In this document: in pieces, positions 36,063 to 50,100 of the stretch
How the letters are laid out: each line of letters starts with the position of its first letter
How positions within the stretch are numbered: position 1 is the stretch's first letter
Origin: Rhabdornis inornatus
Taxonomy: Eukaryota > Chordata > Aves > Passeriformes > Rhabdornithidae
Direction: 5' to 3'
Assembly: GCA_013397075.1 (NCBI GenBank)
Contig: VWZS01000178.1
Coordinates: forward strand, 1-64,000
DNA: 64,000 nucleotides
The notes under the pieces: model-generated
What the model saw: only the letters and a program-made list of their open reading frames with translations
What the model was told of the DNA's origin: nothing
Database searches by the model: none
Translations under genes and position numbers: made by a program

Positions 36063-36892
36063 TATATTAATGAGTAAAGGGCATTAAGGCAGAGATAAAT
36101 GTGGCAGCTGTTCCTTTGGAAAAGAGTATAAAACTCTGTTACTGGTTCCCTGCTATGCCCAGCAGTTTCCTGTATCAGTTAAATTGGGATATGAGATCAC
36201 CTATTCCTACACAAAATACATGGGAGGAAGTCAGAGAAGAAATAGTGCTCAATGAGCTTTGCTTTTAATGAGAATAAGAACTTGCACAAACCAAAAAATT
36301 ATCCTCCTTGTTTCAAAGTTGTGTTCACTTGGGAAGTCATTGGGAATAACTTCATCTGTGCATAACCTTCTGCAAAGAAACCCACAGAGTATCCTGTCCT
36401 TTGCCAAGAACATGTGGAGCAATTTCTTCAATGAACTCCCAGTTTTCCCATTTTACTTTCCATATTCCCCTCTCACTTGTGGCTGAAATAGAAGGGAGGT
36501 TTTTTGGACACACATGTATCTGGCTTCCAACATCGGTTTTGCTTAGGTGACATTTAAAAATGGGTTGTACGGGCTCACATAATTTCTCCTTGGGGCCTGC
36601 TCCGTTCCAGCAGCTCTGGTATGTGTATACAAGAATTTGTATCCTTTGATAACTTCCTGAATTAGAACAGCGCTTGTGGAGTCACAGCAGAAAGAGCAGC
36701 AGGGAGTTACTTTGGGCCAGCAGGCACATACATGCCATGTGTTGACTGCTAAAGTAGGTGCTTGTGTCACTAGTAAAGGTTTTTGGTAATGTCCCTTTGC
36801 TTGCTGTAGTCACTCTCTTGTTTTCTGCTGTGCCTTAGAAAATGCTTCATCTGCTGCATCATTTTTCGACAGCTCTAATATTTGAAGGGAGA
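36063..36892. other. No feature seen
   Basis: AT-rich spacer with short unremarkable ORFs. Confidence 0.45.
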
Positions 36893-37105
36893 AAAAGTAA
36901 GCAGGAAAAACAGTTAGGCCAAAAGGGTTATCAGGCACTGGAATGGGGAAGTGGTTGAGTGACCATCTGTGAAGGTATTTAAAAGACATGTAGATATGGC
37001 AATTAGGGATGTGGTTTAGTGATGGGCTTGGCAGTGCTGGGTTAATGACTGGACTTGATCTTAGAGGCCTTTTCCAACCTAAGTCATTCTTTTTCTTGAC
37101 TGCCT
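36893..37105 (+). mobile_element. CR1 LINE 3' end
   Basis: The words actggaatggggaagtgg, gagtgaccatctgtgaaggt, gggatgtggtttagtg, ggacttgatcttagaggcct and tttccaacctaagtcattct match in order the 3' end of CR1 in sense orientation (I recall agtcaccatccctggaggtgttc and gatcttggaggtcttttccaacc). The body upstream is lost, which is usual for 5'-truncated CR1 copies. Confidence 0.85.
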
Positions 37106-39686
37106 CTGATCTGGGATTCAGGTAAGCCATAAAAGATCTGCTTTATTTTCTTTCTTTTACTTGATTTCTTGTGTTCTTCAGGAAGAAGACAGTTCTCCAG
37201 CTCTTCCTGCTTTGCTGTCTCTAAGTGGCTGGTTCTCCACCAAGGTTACCTTGCAACTTCTCTGTTTATTCCTACAAAAAATAATGAGATCCCTCTGCAA
37301 TATTGCAGCCAATGTGCCTGAAATTCCGTTTCTCTTGGAGGTATTTAGAATTGATAAAATCTATGTATGATATAGATCTAGAAAGAATTCAGAGTTTCCA
37401 TATTTTGTATCTGTCTCTTCTGTTCAAGCACTCACCATATTTGTCCAATAAGTAATATACTGTGAATTTTTTCTCAAGAACAATATTAAAATAGTCACAG
37501 AAAAAGTAAATCAGTCAAAAAGTGCACATTTTATGAATAATTATGGGCAACTGTAATAAATTATCAGCTACTAGGTCAACTGCTAGATTTCAAAATTAAT
37601 ATAATTATCATTTCTACCTTTTACTGTTTTCTCCAGCAAATGCATAGACAAACTTAGAGATGTCCACTCTTCCCAAGAAATATTTCCGTTTGAAGGGAAT
37701 GATATAGGTGAAGGGAGAGGTTCCAAAACAGTGCTGTGTTTTAAAACTGAGAGAGACTGTTAACATTTCAACAGTCTAACTCCTTCATATGTAGCTTTTT
37801 TTTGGTAATTTATAAATTACTAGCTTTGTTTACTAGCATTATGATAAAATTCCTAGATTAGTGTGGTTCTGTTTTACTTAACTAAAGTACTCTCTCTACT
37901 TTCTTACCTACATCCTAATGTTAACGCAAGACAACTCAGGGATGTGTTGTGCTTCAATTGTTCATCATAAAGGGAGTGGGATAGAATCTAAATTTGCTTC
38001 CCTTCATTGCTTTGACCTCATCATGTGAAGACTCACTGGAAGATGATGTCTATATTCACCTTCCTGTTGTCCCTTAAATTTAAGAAATTGAATTGAAGAT
38101 GGACTACTTTGATTAAATTCCCACATCAATGTAGAAGATTTCGAAGAGCATCTGGTTTGATGGTGCATTAGGGAATAAAAGCATAATGGGACAAGCTGAG
38201 CCTGTGTAATTATACAACACAAAATTTGCTTGTAGAATTGTCTCATCTTGGTTACCCATTGTAAAAGTTGCGACAAACCCTGATCTTTCAAAGGCAATGA
38301 CTCCTCTGGAGTGTCCTTGTCCACTCCTTGTCCATCTTAGTGATGGTTCCTTTTGGGATACAATCCTTGTACCCTGAAATATTTTGGATCTTGCTATAAG
38401 ATAAGCAACTGGCTAAATATTCATTTATCCAAGCATGCATTCTAGTTTGTAATAGTTGTTACATTAGCACAACAAACAAATGGACAACATATGACCATGG
38501 GTTGTATATATGAAGATATATTAATTTAATATCCATTGAGAAATATTGTATTTATTTGTGAATTGCCCTTCAGGAAACCGTTGTGTTTTTTTTTTTTTTA
38601 TCCACATTTATATAAGCCTTGCCATAATAAAGTGCTGTGGTCTATATAGCAAATATATTTTACTGCCTGCACAGGAAAAAGTATAAATTAAGTGAAAATA
38701 CCGTTTCCCTTGACGTTTTCTTTTATACAGGATTTCAAATACAGAGCCTAGTAGACTAAATGAATTCACACTGGCTGAACATTACAGTGTTGCTTGTTCA
38801 AACAATACTAAGCATGATAAAACACAATTTAGTATCATCCATACACAAACAGAGTAAAGATTCCCTTGTTTCTTAAATCTGGTATACTTATCATTTAATA
38901 AATAAAAATGGATTAACCCATCTGTCATTTGTTTTTCTGAAAACATTGGGGTCTGTTTTGACAGAAAATAGGTGACTGTGAGAGTCTGGGGGTGTAGCTG
39001 TGAAGGGACCTCAGTCCCAGCTCAGGTGTGGAGTGTGACTGACAGAGGGGCTCCTGAAGCGACAGAAAAGGACATTTCATTAACAAAATATCCAGCCTTT
39101 TTAATAGATTGAATTAATATATTGAATCATGACTCATTCTGAAATGAACAGATGCCTTTTAGTTACTAACCTCAGAGGGGCAAGGTTTCTGCTGTTTCTG
39201 CTGTTGCCAAGTAGTGAGAATCTAGACAGTGTAGTTCATCTTCTATTCAATAAAGATTTTGTCTGGAAAGGTGGATGAAGAAATTAAATGGAAAAACAGA
39301 GCAGGAAGTGAAAGAGAGAGAGAGAGATGGAGGAAAATGCAATCTGCAGAACCTATGAACACAGAGTTCTCTTGTGCCTGGCTTGTTCTTTATTTTTCTC
39401 TATCAATTACAGAGTACATTCCTGTTGCAAGAATGCCCTTCTGGAGTCACTTTAGAAATGTTTATCTAGAAAAGCTTATCTTTCAGCCTTCCAGGCTAAA
39501 AGATAAGTACTGACAAAAATTCACTTTAGTGAATAAAAAGTATGTGTTACAACAATATGTTACAGCAAATATATATTGCAATACAAAAATAGTGATCTTG
39601 ATCAAAACCATGAAATTGATGTTTGTGTCCCAGCTTTTGTGAATTTTAAATGATACAAAGATATGTAAGGATAATACCCTTGTGTT
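37106..39686. other. Gene-free AT-rich stretch
   Basis: No supported gene or element. Holds a T14 run at 38586-38599 and an (AG)n run at 39313-39328. Confidence 0.5.
39313..39328. repeat. (AG)n microsatellite
   Basis: Eight AG dinucleotides in a row. Confidence 0.85.
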
Positions 39687-40030
39687 CATAGAATCATATA
39701 ATATCCTGAGTTGAAGAGACTCACAAGGGTCATCTAGTCTGACTCCTGGTGCTGCTCTGGACACCCCAAAAATCCCAACATGTGCCTGGGGGCATTGTCC
39801 AAATGCTTTTTGAGCTCTGTCAGCCTGGGTGCTGTGACCACTGCCCCGGGGAGCTGTTCCAGTGCACAACACCCTCTGGATGAAGAATATTTTTCTAATA
39901 TCCAACCTACACCTCCCTTGGCACAACTTCAGGCCATTCCTTCAGGTGCTGTCACTGTCACCACAGAGCAGAGATCAGGGTCTGCCCCTCCTCTTCCCCT
40001 TATGGGGAAGTTGTTGCTCAAGATCTCCAG
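39687..40030 (-). mobile_element. CR1 LINE 3' end, minus strand
   Basis: It begins with catagaatcatataat, the complement of the octamer-like ATTCTATG terminus of CR1. It continues with agggtcatctagtctgactcc, ggacaccccaaaaatcccaa, gagctgttccagtgcacaacaccctctgg, gaagaatatttttctaatatccaacct and ctgcccctcctcttcccc. This is the CR1 3' region in reverse. It is about 340 bp, 5'-truncated and missing a clean left duplication. Overlapping ORFs of 147 and 103 codons are chance frames across it. Confidence 0.92.
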
Positions 40031-42100
40031 TATTTTTGTGCTTTTATTGAACACTGGTTCTGATAGTGTTACTCTCCTTACTCCAGTTTAGTGGGGAAGA
40101 TTTCAAGTACATTCTGTGTAGGAACATTAATACATAGCTGTATAGGAAAGGAAAGTAGTGCATTTTCATTCAGACAGCACATTTTCTATTTAATAAAAAG
40201 GTGTCAAATTTTAATACCTAACAATACTAATAATCTACTTTCTGATCAAAATGTTTTGTCACAATTTTTTTGTGCTCTTGAATCTTAATGCTTACAGCTT
40301 TTCTCTTTTTTGAAAGCTGCAGGCATCAAACTGACAATTCAAGCTGGAAAGCTAATTTTTTTTCAATATTATTTTAATAAAAATTACAGTAAGTAGATAT
40401 AAACAAGCAGCAAAATTGTCTGCACTGTGTTTCTTACTTTAAAGGGACCCTTGCACAGTCAAATGGATGATGGTTTTAAAAAAGGAGCAGCTCAAAACAT
40501 AATTTTAAATTCTCATAGAACTGAAGTCTGTGTAGAATTTAGGGGTTACCTATATGCAAGACATAAGTAATAATGTTTGAGTAAGTCTCTTAATATTCAC
40601 CATTTGTAAAAGTCCAAGCAGTCTTAGAAACATGTGACTATTGTCTGCTCTGTCTGTACAGATGTGGTCACATTCACTGTGACTGTAGCACACAGTCACA
40701 AAGATCAGGCTGTAAAATCTGGTGTACTGGGCTGCTACAAAGTCTCCCAGTGAGCGTAAAGAAAATGCTGACCTATTTACCACGGTGGCAGGAGCAAACA
40801 TCCTGTGTGAAATTCTGCTGTTATCAGTGTTGATAATAAGACTCACACTGACCTAAATAGGGCTGGATTTCATTTCTCCTAGGCTTAATTTTCAGTTAGT
40901 CTGCTTGATGAACTGTTGACTAGTAATTAAGACCTTAAGGGGGAGGGGGTTATGGAAAGATTTAAAGTAGATATTTTTGTTTGTCTCTTTAAAGTTTTAT
41001 AGGACTGTGATTCTTCATCATTATAAACTCTTCTGAATCTTTCCTGGGAAGATGGGAAGCAAGGCAGAAATGTGGGTGAGAGACTAGACACTGGGTTTTC
41101 CTTTGATTCTTTACTGTTTACTTTAACCTTTTTCTCTTATACTGCTTAGGGGGTGGTGGGTCACAGTTCTGCATGTAGCTTTTTTGAAAATCTGGGTTCT
41201 AAAGGATGGACTTACTGCAGATTTTGTGTCTCGTAGGAAAATTTTCTTTCCTCTGGTATCCTTGAAAAGTACAACACAAGTAATCATATACCCCTTCTGA
41301 ACCATTTGAAAATGTACTTTCTTATTATCAAAAAATAGTGGCATCTTCAACTGGCCATTTTTTCTTGAGTTACTGCTTAGATGTTTTTCCTCTAAACAGT
41401 AGGACAGGCTGCGATTTCATGCCAATCAACATTGCCTTCCTCAGAAAGCAGCAGCAGAAAAGGAGACTGTAGTTTAACATTTGTTCAGTGTCTCTTCCAT
41501 GCATCTGCAAATTCTTCCTTCTTTCTTTCATTTTCATGAAATTCTTCTTGGTTCTTTGGGGATCTTAGAAGGAAGCTGTCCATGAGCCCAACACAAGAGG
41601 AAGATAACTTATGGGAGAGAAGGTTGTCTTCTCTGAGAGTGAAACCTGTTGCTGGGTAAGCTCAGGAGAATTCCTGCAAACAAGAAAGAGAAAGCTCATC
41701 CATAGGCAACCTGAAACATGCAGGAAAGAGAGGTTGGATTTCTTGTCTGAGTAGATAAATAACATCATAACTTCAGTGGGGTTTTGGTTAGTCCTTAGTT
41801 GGTATTTAGCTCATTTAACAGGATTGGGAAAGTCTCATAACAACAATTGTAACTAAATTCTAGACATACCTCTGTAGTAACTGTAAATACTGATTTCAAA
41901 GGGTGTGCAACCAAGAAATTTGTCATATTAACTAAAATACTCATCTCAGAAACCAGAACATTCTTCAAACATTTCCCACCTTGCATTTTTTGTTAAATAC
42001 TTGCCACTTGTAAAAATAATACGGTTTAAAAGAAAAGCTTTTTCTTCATCCAAGCATCTAATCTATACAATTTGTTTTTAATGACAACAGGAGTTTTCTG

Positions 42101-42125
42101 GTTTGGTTTGGTTTGGTTTGGTTTG
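42101..42125. repeat. (GTTTG)5 microsatellite
   Basis: Five perfect pentanucleotide units, followed by gattg and a T-rich run. Confidence 0.9.
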
Positions 42126-43720
42126 ATTGTTTTTTTCCCCGAAGGAAGAATCTGTCAATTGTAATGTTGTTATTTTCTAACTTTTTGCTGATAAACATTA
42201 ATTTATTCCTCCTCTCCTTCTTTTTGCAAACCTGCTGGAGATTAAACAGATATACAGGAGATGGCAGAAGCTGCACACAAAATTTGGATGGTGTGCTTGG
42301 CATCCTCTAAAACACTTGGTGGAGCAGATGAGAGTTTAAAGAGAGTACCCTAACTAGTATTGGTCAGAGACAGATTCAGAAGCACTTTGAAAACTGGAAA
42401 TAGAGGAAATAATTAGGAAACTTGGGTTAAAGAAATGGAACTCTAACACTCAGCCAAGCAAAATTCCCATAGAAGCTGAAGTCTGCATTGTAGCACAAAG
42501 TATCTGCACAAAGTTTTCATGTGAACATGTAAAACCCCCGTATGTTATATCATTGCTCTTTCAAATTTGTAACAACCTTTTCTAAAACAATGATGCTTTC
42601 ACAGAACAGCAATGGAAAAACAAATATCTTGCTTCTTTTGAAGAAAAGGACCTGCCATCATTGCTGCACCTTTAAGATCAACTTAGAGTGATATTTTGTT
42701 CCCTTGCTGCATATTCCTGAATTGAGACTGTTGCTTTCACTTGAAAGCTTCACATAATATATCTCAGAATTTACCAATATTAAGCACTATGGGCATTGTT
42801 TCAAATAGCTCTAGGGGTGTTTTAAAAACACAGACAAAGTACCTGATAGCAGAGTGGACATTTAGGACAAAGAAAGCCATGGGATTTTGTGGCAAATAGT
42901 ATACCAGAATCCATATATAAACAAAGAAAACATCTAAGTATATGCAGGAGATGGGAAGAAGTTTGTACAAGGAGGGAAGTGAGAAGGTCCTGCAAAGTCC
43001 ATGGTGATGTTCTAAGCAGATAAGGAACGGTCAAAGCCAAAAAAATACTTTTAAAGTAATTTAAATATCTGCAGCTTTATTGCAAGCTGAAATACAAATG
43101 TTTCTGTAAAAAGGTTATATACTACCAACACTCTTAGCTGTCCTCCAAGGCTCTTGGCAGTGAAGCTCAACACTGCATGTGAAAAACAGATTTCTTGAAC
43201 ACCACGGCCAGCAGTTTTATTTAGGAAAAACATTTGCTTCCTTTCCTTCCTTCTTTCATTATCTTAGAAAATAAGGAAACTTTTCCCCCATGATTTTTCT
43301 GTTATGCATGTTCCTGTTTCATAAGGAACCAAATTGTCTGTGGATGGCTTTGGTGTGTGCTTCACTTTGTCACCAGTCAGTGAATCAGTAACTAGTGAAT
43401 ATATTTTATCTGAAAAGTCCTAGATTCTTTCAAGTAATATTCCACTAATAACTTCTGTAAACTAACCAGCTAACTATGTTACTGTTTCACAGGACAGTGG
43501 GTCATCATTAAAATCACCCTTTGAAGCTCCTGTTGAATTATGTTGGGTCAAATTGGTTTCAAAGGCCATACTATTTTGTATGACTTATTTTCTCCCTTCA
43601 AGTTTGCTTTTTTCCCTGAAGATCTTAAAGAGAAGCACCTTCATTTCTGATCTGAGACCTATGCTACTTTCTAACTTTGTCTGTTATCTTCTCTTTTGTG
43701 CTGTAAATTGCTATGGAAGT

Positions 43721-43757
43721 AAAAAAAAAAAAGAAAGAAAAAAAAAATAAAAAGAAA
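43721..43757. repeat. A-rich run
   Basis: A12, then gaaag, A10, taaaaag. It could be an old poly(A) tail of a plus-strand retroposed sequence, but nothing recognisable precedes it. Confidence 0.75.
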
Positions 43758-46061
43758 CTAATCTCTTGATAGATCCAACTGGGAAGTTCAGTGGATAGTT
43801 AATGGAAAGAAATTACCTGGTTTGACATATAAGATATCTATATTGTGTTAACTGACTTTGATGTGTTTGGGTTTTTGAATTGAAAGCTGTTTAAGAGCTA
43901 ATGCTAGGATTCCTACAAAATACTTATGAGAATGGATGTCTTGATGTCAAGTATTTTGAGAGGACACTTTGTGAAGCCTTTTAATAAGGGACACACAACT
44001 CCTACTGTTGTATCAAAAATACAGAAAATTTAAAGAAAATGAAAAAAGTTTACCCAGAAAAATAAAATCTCTCAAGTGTATTTGGGAGATACACACAGGA
44101 GTGCAAAAACCACATAAAATAAGAGTATGCCTGAGGAGCAGTTTCATGCTTACTCATGTAGTATTTTCTTCTCTGTCTATCCTCTCAGATATGGTAGAAC
44201 AAAAGGGAGCACAAAGTTTGTTGTATTTCAGAATGTTTATTTTTGTCACTAAAAACATTAATGCCATCATTTTTGTTGAAGTTGGTGGCTTTCTGTGACT
44301 CATTGTGTCAAAGCAGAAATAATGTGGATTAATCCTTTCATCTAATCTGACAGTCAACAGGTCTTTGCTCTACCAGCCACCACACACCTTGTCCTTGCTC
44401 ATAAATCTTTTGTTCTTGAACATATATCTGTTTTCTGGGCATAGTTTTCAGCAGGTATCTGCAAGGGCTCCGTTATACCTGAAGCTTTGTCTTTTATCTG
44501 CTTTTCCTTAAAATACCCATTCTCCTTCAGCTCTACCCCTACTTTTCAGAACACATGGAAATTGAACAAGTGTCAGGTGATATAGTGAATATAGGTGATA
44601 TTCTCTTGTGTGAATAGTTTATATCTGCTAAGTGTTAACATGCAGATTTACATTTTTGGGTAGCTGCCTCAGTTTTCATCACAGCCTTTATTTACTTCAT
44701 TGTGTCACTAGTTCCAACTACCTTTCCTCTTACTGCTCTGTTTTCTGGCTTCTCCAGTTGCTTTGTTCATCAGCTCAAATTCAAATAATGCTACCTATGA
44801 GATATCATTCCTTATTTGATTAAACACCATGCAATGAAAACCACAGACTCTGGATAAAATTAATTGTATTGATGATTGGCTCCATTATTTTCTCAAAATT
44901 TAACAGAAAGAAATAATTTTCATGAAGTCATGTAAGTCAGGAAACTAGTTCATGATAAATAGATAGTGAGAAAGCAGTATCTGCAAGAAATAAGAAATTT
45001 GTTTTATGCCACATGGGGAATTTAAACAATGACTCAGATCTAGAGGAGAGGGGGGGCTCTGAATGCCCACTTTGGCATCAGTGGGTCTAAATCTGTTGCT
45101 AGGGAAATGTGGTTGTACAGAATAAAATACCTCACTTTCTGTTAGAAATGTTTCAGATTAGAAATATCAGAAAGAAAAATGATTTTTTGGTTAACCTTTA
45201 TCATGTTTCTTCTGATAATGCATTTCTGACGTCTCCAACTTTCTTTGAAATGTTGTATGATGTTTCATATTCTCTCCTGAAATGTACTCTGTGAACTTTT
45301 GTTACAAACCCCTTTGTTACTATGGAAGCTGAAGGCTGTAGAAACCCATTCTTCTTCATCTTTTCCTTCTTTTTCCCTTACCATTTCAGATGTCTTGACC
45401 CTAGAGAGGATTGGTTTTACACTTAAAATTACCAGTAGATTAATGCCAACTAGGTTTTAGTAGTTAGTAAAAGATAAAGTATCCAAAAAAAAGAGACATT
45501 GTTGGTTCAGGTCTATCAACCTTCATTTGGATGGTGAATTCTACAATGAATCCTAAAGAATGAGATTAATTAATGTATTAGTATATGTATAAGTCATTAA
45601 AAAATCTTATGCCTCTGGCAGCTGCTAACATCCTAAAGTCTTCTGCCTGAAATGTAGCACCCCAGAATAGAGTAGGAGAAAGACTGTGGGCATATACTTT
45701 TGACTATGGACTGCTAATAACCAGTAGTCTTTCTGACTGCTGAGGCACATGGGAGTTCTCTCAAGTACTTTCAGGTAAAATCTAGGCTGCTAGGTGTTGA
45801 AGTTACTCTGGTTTCCAACACCTCTTTCACAAAGAGCTATAAAAAATTAATTCGATCTCCCCTATTACTTGAACCCTTCCAGAAGATCTTTGGGAGTTCA
45901 GGTATGATTTATCTGGTTTTAGCAGGACCTCTAATAGTAAGTGCACTGGTATCATAACCACCAAACTCATGACACTACAGCATGGAATTACTTCTGAAGA
46001 AAGAATTAATTTCTCAAGCCGTGTGGTAGCAAAATGAGTTTGTGCAGCCACAAACTCAATG

Positions 46062-47100
46062 TGTGGTGAGTGGCTATAGGAGTGGCTTCTGTGAGGTGCT
46101 GCCAAAAGCTTCCTCCGGGTCCAGCAGAGCCAATCCCAGCTGGCTCCAAGATGGACATGCTGATGGTCAAGGCTGGGCCAATCAGAAATTATGGTTGTGC
46201 CTCTGTGATAACATAGTTAAAAAGAGAAATAAAGTGGTTGCACAGTTGTAATTGCAACCAGGGAAGGGTGGAGTGAGAATATATGAGAGGAACAGCTCTG
46301 CAGACAGCAAGGTGAGTGCAGAAGGAGGGGCAGGAGACGTTCCAGGTGCCAGAGCTGAGATTCCCCTGCAGCCCCTGGTGCAGCCCATGGAGAGGCAGCT
46401 GTGCCCCTGCAGCCCATGGGGGGCCATGGGGATGCAGAGTCCATGGAGGAGACTCACACTGGAGCAGGTGGATGCCTGAGAGGAGGCTGTGACCCCATGG
46501 GAAGCCTGTGCTGGAGCAGGCTCCTGGCAGGGACCTGCAAACCTGTGGAGAGAGGAGCCCACACTTGGGCGGATTTCTTCGTAGGACTTGTGACCTGTCC
46601 TGGAGCAGGCTGTACCTGGAGGACTTTACCCAGTGGAGGAGTGACCCACGTTGGAGCAGTTCGTGGAGAACTGTCTCTTGTGAGATGGATTCACACTGGA
46701 GAAGTTAATGGAGAGCTATTTCCCATGGGAAGGTACCCTACAACGGAGCAGGGGAAAGACTCCTCTCCCTGAGCAGCAGCAGAAACAACCTGTGATGAGC
46801 TGACTGTAATCCCCATTCCCTGTGTCCCTGCACTGCTGGGGGTGGAGGTCAAGCTGGGAAGAAGGGAGGGATGGGGGAAAGGTATTTTTAAGGTCTTATT
46901 TGACTTCTCTTTATCCTGCTCTGATTTTGTTAGTAATAAATTCAATTAATATCTCTAATTCTCTGTTTTGCTCATGACAGTATTTGATGAGTGATCTTTC
47001 CTGGTCCTTATGAACCCATGAATCCTTCATTATATTCTCTCTCTCCTGTCCTGCTGCAGAGGCGATTGCTAGATAGTTTTACAAGGCAGTGGAGCACAAC
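46062..47100 (+). mobile_element. Degraded solo LTR, about 1 kb, avian ERV family
   Basis: The sequence follows, from memory, a well-known passerine LTR. It opens tgtggtgagtggct, then has ccagcagagccaatcccagc, gggccaatcagaaatt, cctctgtgataaca and gatatatgagaggaac-like words. Next come serial cc-catgg and ggagcag repeats, cctgtgatgagctgactg, gaagggagggatggggg, tagtaataaattcaatta (AATAAA at 46935-46940) and gttttgctcatgacagtatttgatgagtgatc. The right end (gcgattgctagatagtt to about 47100) is diverged, and I find no clear target duplication, so the boundaries are approximate. The many ORFs inside come from its GC-rich repeated core. No internal retroviral genes adjoin it. Confidence 0.85.
46935..46940 (+). 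terminator. LTR polyadenylation signal AATAAA
   Basis: It sits in the tagtaataaatt block near the 3' part of the LTR, where this family usually has its polyadenylation signal. Confidence 0.65.
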
Positions 47101-50100
47101 CCTCTCTGGTGCTAGGTACTAGAAGTGAAATAGGGATAGCCAAAAGTTCAGCATGAGTTTTCCCATGAATTTCAGAGCTAGTGCAGGAAAACCAAAAACA
47201 ACTAATGCAAGATTTTTTCTTTTGTGAGGACAGAAGGGCATATCTACTGTCAATAGCTTGGATATGATGTACAACCAGACTATAAAAGTACCAAAATAGC
47301 ATGCAGGTTTAAAATCCTGACCTGCAGGTACCAAGTTTGCTTGTATTTACTAGGGTTTGAACAGTCTAGTTTATGTTTGATTTAAATAATTTCAGAAAAT
47401 ACTTTATAGACATAAAAACCAGTTAGATATCAAATTTATTAAAAATCAGTGGGAATCATTCTCCTTCTTTCTGTCTTAATATTTTGAATCTTCTCTTTTT
47501 TGGTGTATCCATAATAGTATGATAAAACTATGTTGAAGAACTGCATAAGGACATAAAATATGGTAGCAAAAATAGAATTCAAGTTCCTCTTCATATCTGA
47601 ACTAACCTCAGACTTCAATTACATGGCATATGCAATATTTATTTAATAAATTTAATGTACTAATGTATTAAATCCTTCCACTGCATCATTATTAATAAAT
47701 ACAGAATAAATTATTAGCAAAAAGAATCTCTGATAACTAATTTTTAATTGCTTTATATGGTCATTTTCTGACAGAGAAAGTTCTGAGCTAATTTGCATGT
47801 GTGCTTAAATATTCAAGGAAAATCAACAGCTAACTCGATGCATCTAGATTTTAGTATGTAAAGGCCTTCACGAAGAATCCTTTGCCTGTTGGGAAAATAA
47901 CTGACTTCAACTGTTTGATTAACTAACACAAACACAATGGAATTTTAGCTGCAGAAAGGATAATGCCGGTCACTCGACATTGAAAGAATAAAATTATCAG
48001 CATAAAGCTCTATCCCTCCTACTCACCGTACTCTCTTATGTGGTTTGAGCTTCTGCTTTCCTCTGCTTTTTTGAAAAACTGTGCTTTAAAATAGTCTACT
48101 TCCAGCTAGATGTAATATTTGAAACCAGCACCAGTAAGACACTACAGATTTAAGTTTCCACATGCAAAGAGACTTTTCTTAGTATTGAGCTCATGACAAC
48201 TTGTCCAAGTATATTAATGACCATGGGTAACTAAACAAACAACACTTCCCATAAAGAACCTAATTAATACACAAAATATAACAAACTACAAGAAACCAAA
48301 GTGTCAAGTTAAATAGCTTTAACATTAAATTCTTCTTTTTTTCCTTGATTATAGGCTGTGTGAGGCACCTAAGCTCCTCCTGTGATCAAGAGAGAGAAAA
48401 GAGGATCTGAGAGATGCACAAAGTACATGACATTCATCTTCTGGAAGTGTCTTTGAGGTAATGCCACTTAGATTGGAAGTTTAACTATTAGATTGATGCA
48501 ATGACTTCAAATTAATCTCATGCTACTAAACAGGCTGTGTACAGGAATTCCCGTGGTGTTTCAGTGACAAGACTTAGTCTACTCAAACACAGACTAAACT
48601 TCACATGGCTGTTATAATTAGTGTAAGAGATGTTCGAAGTCAGGGCTGCCATCTCAAAGAGACTTGAGCACATAGGAGTCTCACCTGAATGCCAAATAGG
48701 TTTGGGTAGAATAGGCCTTTACCTGTGCAAAGTGCATCCAACAAGGAAGCACTACTGAAGGTACCCACTAACAGTGCCCAGGGACTCAAACACACGATTC
48801 AAGAGGAATGTTGGACCCTTCAGCTGCTGCCGCAATGAAGTGACGCTTCTCCAAAACAGGGAAGGAAAGCTGGCACCTGAATCCTGCCCTAACCTGGTCT
48901 CCAGTCCCTGGGGCAACAGCTGGCCACTGAGACCAGCACTTTCCACTTGAACCAGAGCTGGACTTGCTGCTGAACATGAATGAAAATTGATACTACTGAT
49001 TGGATCTCCACTGTTTTCACTTTGTGCGTCGTGTCTGCTTCAAGCTTGCTTTTGTCTTTAGGTCTACGGATATTTTAGTAATAAATAGGTTCTAATAAGA
49101 ATTAAATAAGTTCTATTTATGATAAGACTGAATTAAGTTTTTTACTGCTTTATGCTCTCCCTTGTATTTGCAGATAAAACAGAATTTAACATGAAGTGTT
49201 GACCCTAGTCTAAACACCTGAATGTGTAAGAATCAGGAAATAATGCATATGAATTTGAATATTATACTTATTATTTCTTGGCAGGTCAGTAGCTATGAGG
49301 TCTGTAATTAACATCTCCTCTCCTTCAGTAGCATGGCACTCTGCTGACTTTTTCATCAAAAGGTTTGTGTGCTTGTTATTTGGCACTTGCTCTTTTGTGT
49401 CACCACAGAATAAAAAGTACTCAGAGCATTACTTCTTCCACACCTATTGGTAGAAATGAGCAGTAAACATATTGCAAAAAAGCGTTCTTTATTTTTCAGG
49501 CGTGCAAAGAGGTTAAAATGATGCAATTTGAGGTAGTTCAAGCAGTTATTTCTCAGGTTGGTAGGTCTTTTTTTGAAAGAGACAACCGACTGAAATTGGT
49601 GGACATATGAGAAAGAGGTCCTTCAGCTTTGGGATGCACAATCTCCATGTATGACACTCTTCATGTCTCTTAATATCCTTAATAAATTCAATAAAATCAA
49701 CAATATTCATCTACTTCAAGTATATGTAATTAAAAATGCAACTTTCATTCCCCCTTTATACAAACTTTGAAACTAAGAAAGATGAATGAGTGGGTTAAAG
49801 GAGCTCTTCATAACCTAAACGTATGAAGAGCTTACTCTCTTGAAAAATATTGAAAGGTTATGATTAACCTAGCCATTTAAATTGTTATTGTCCACTCCTA
49901 CCACCATACCCACAAGGGCAACAGATATCTTAGTTTAAAAAATCGTCTCAGTTACATGCATAAATGGCATCTTTTAATTTCATTCATCTCTCCTGGAAAT
50001 GGCTGGTTGCTACCTGCTGGACATGCACAGAACTCTGATTTTGTTCCTTGAAGTTCCACAACCTCTGCTGCAATTTTGCTTTATTCAGTTGTAGCCATTC

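Larger units (their letters stand above)
40031..46061. other. Gene-free AT-rich stretch
   Basis: About 6 kb without a supported gene. Simple repeats at 42101-42125 and 43721-43757 are listed separately. Short ORFs occur on both strands and none is recognisable. Confidence 0.5.

Noticed and set aside
39483..40091. 147- and 103-codon ORFs
   Set aside because: They run through the CR1 3' untranslated region and its flank, which does not encode protein.
46182..46772. ORFs of 75-126 codons on both strands
   Set aside because: They lie inside the GC-rich core of the solo LTR, overlap each other on both strands and match no retroviral protein that I can recognise.
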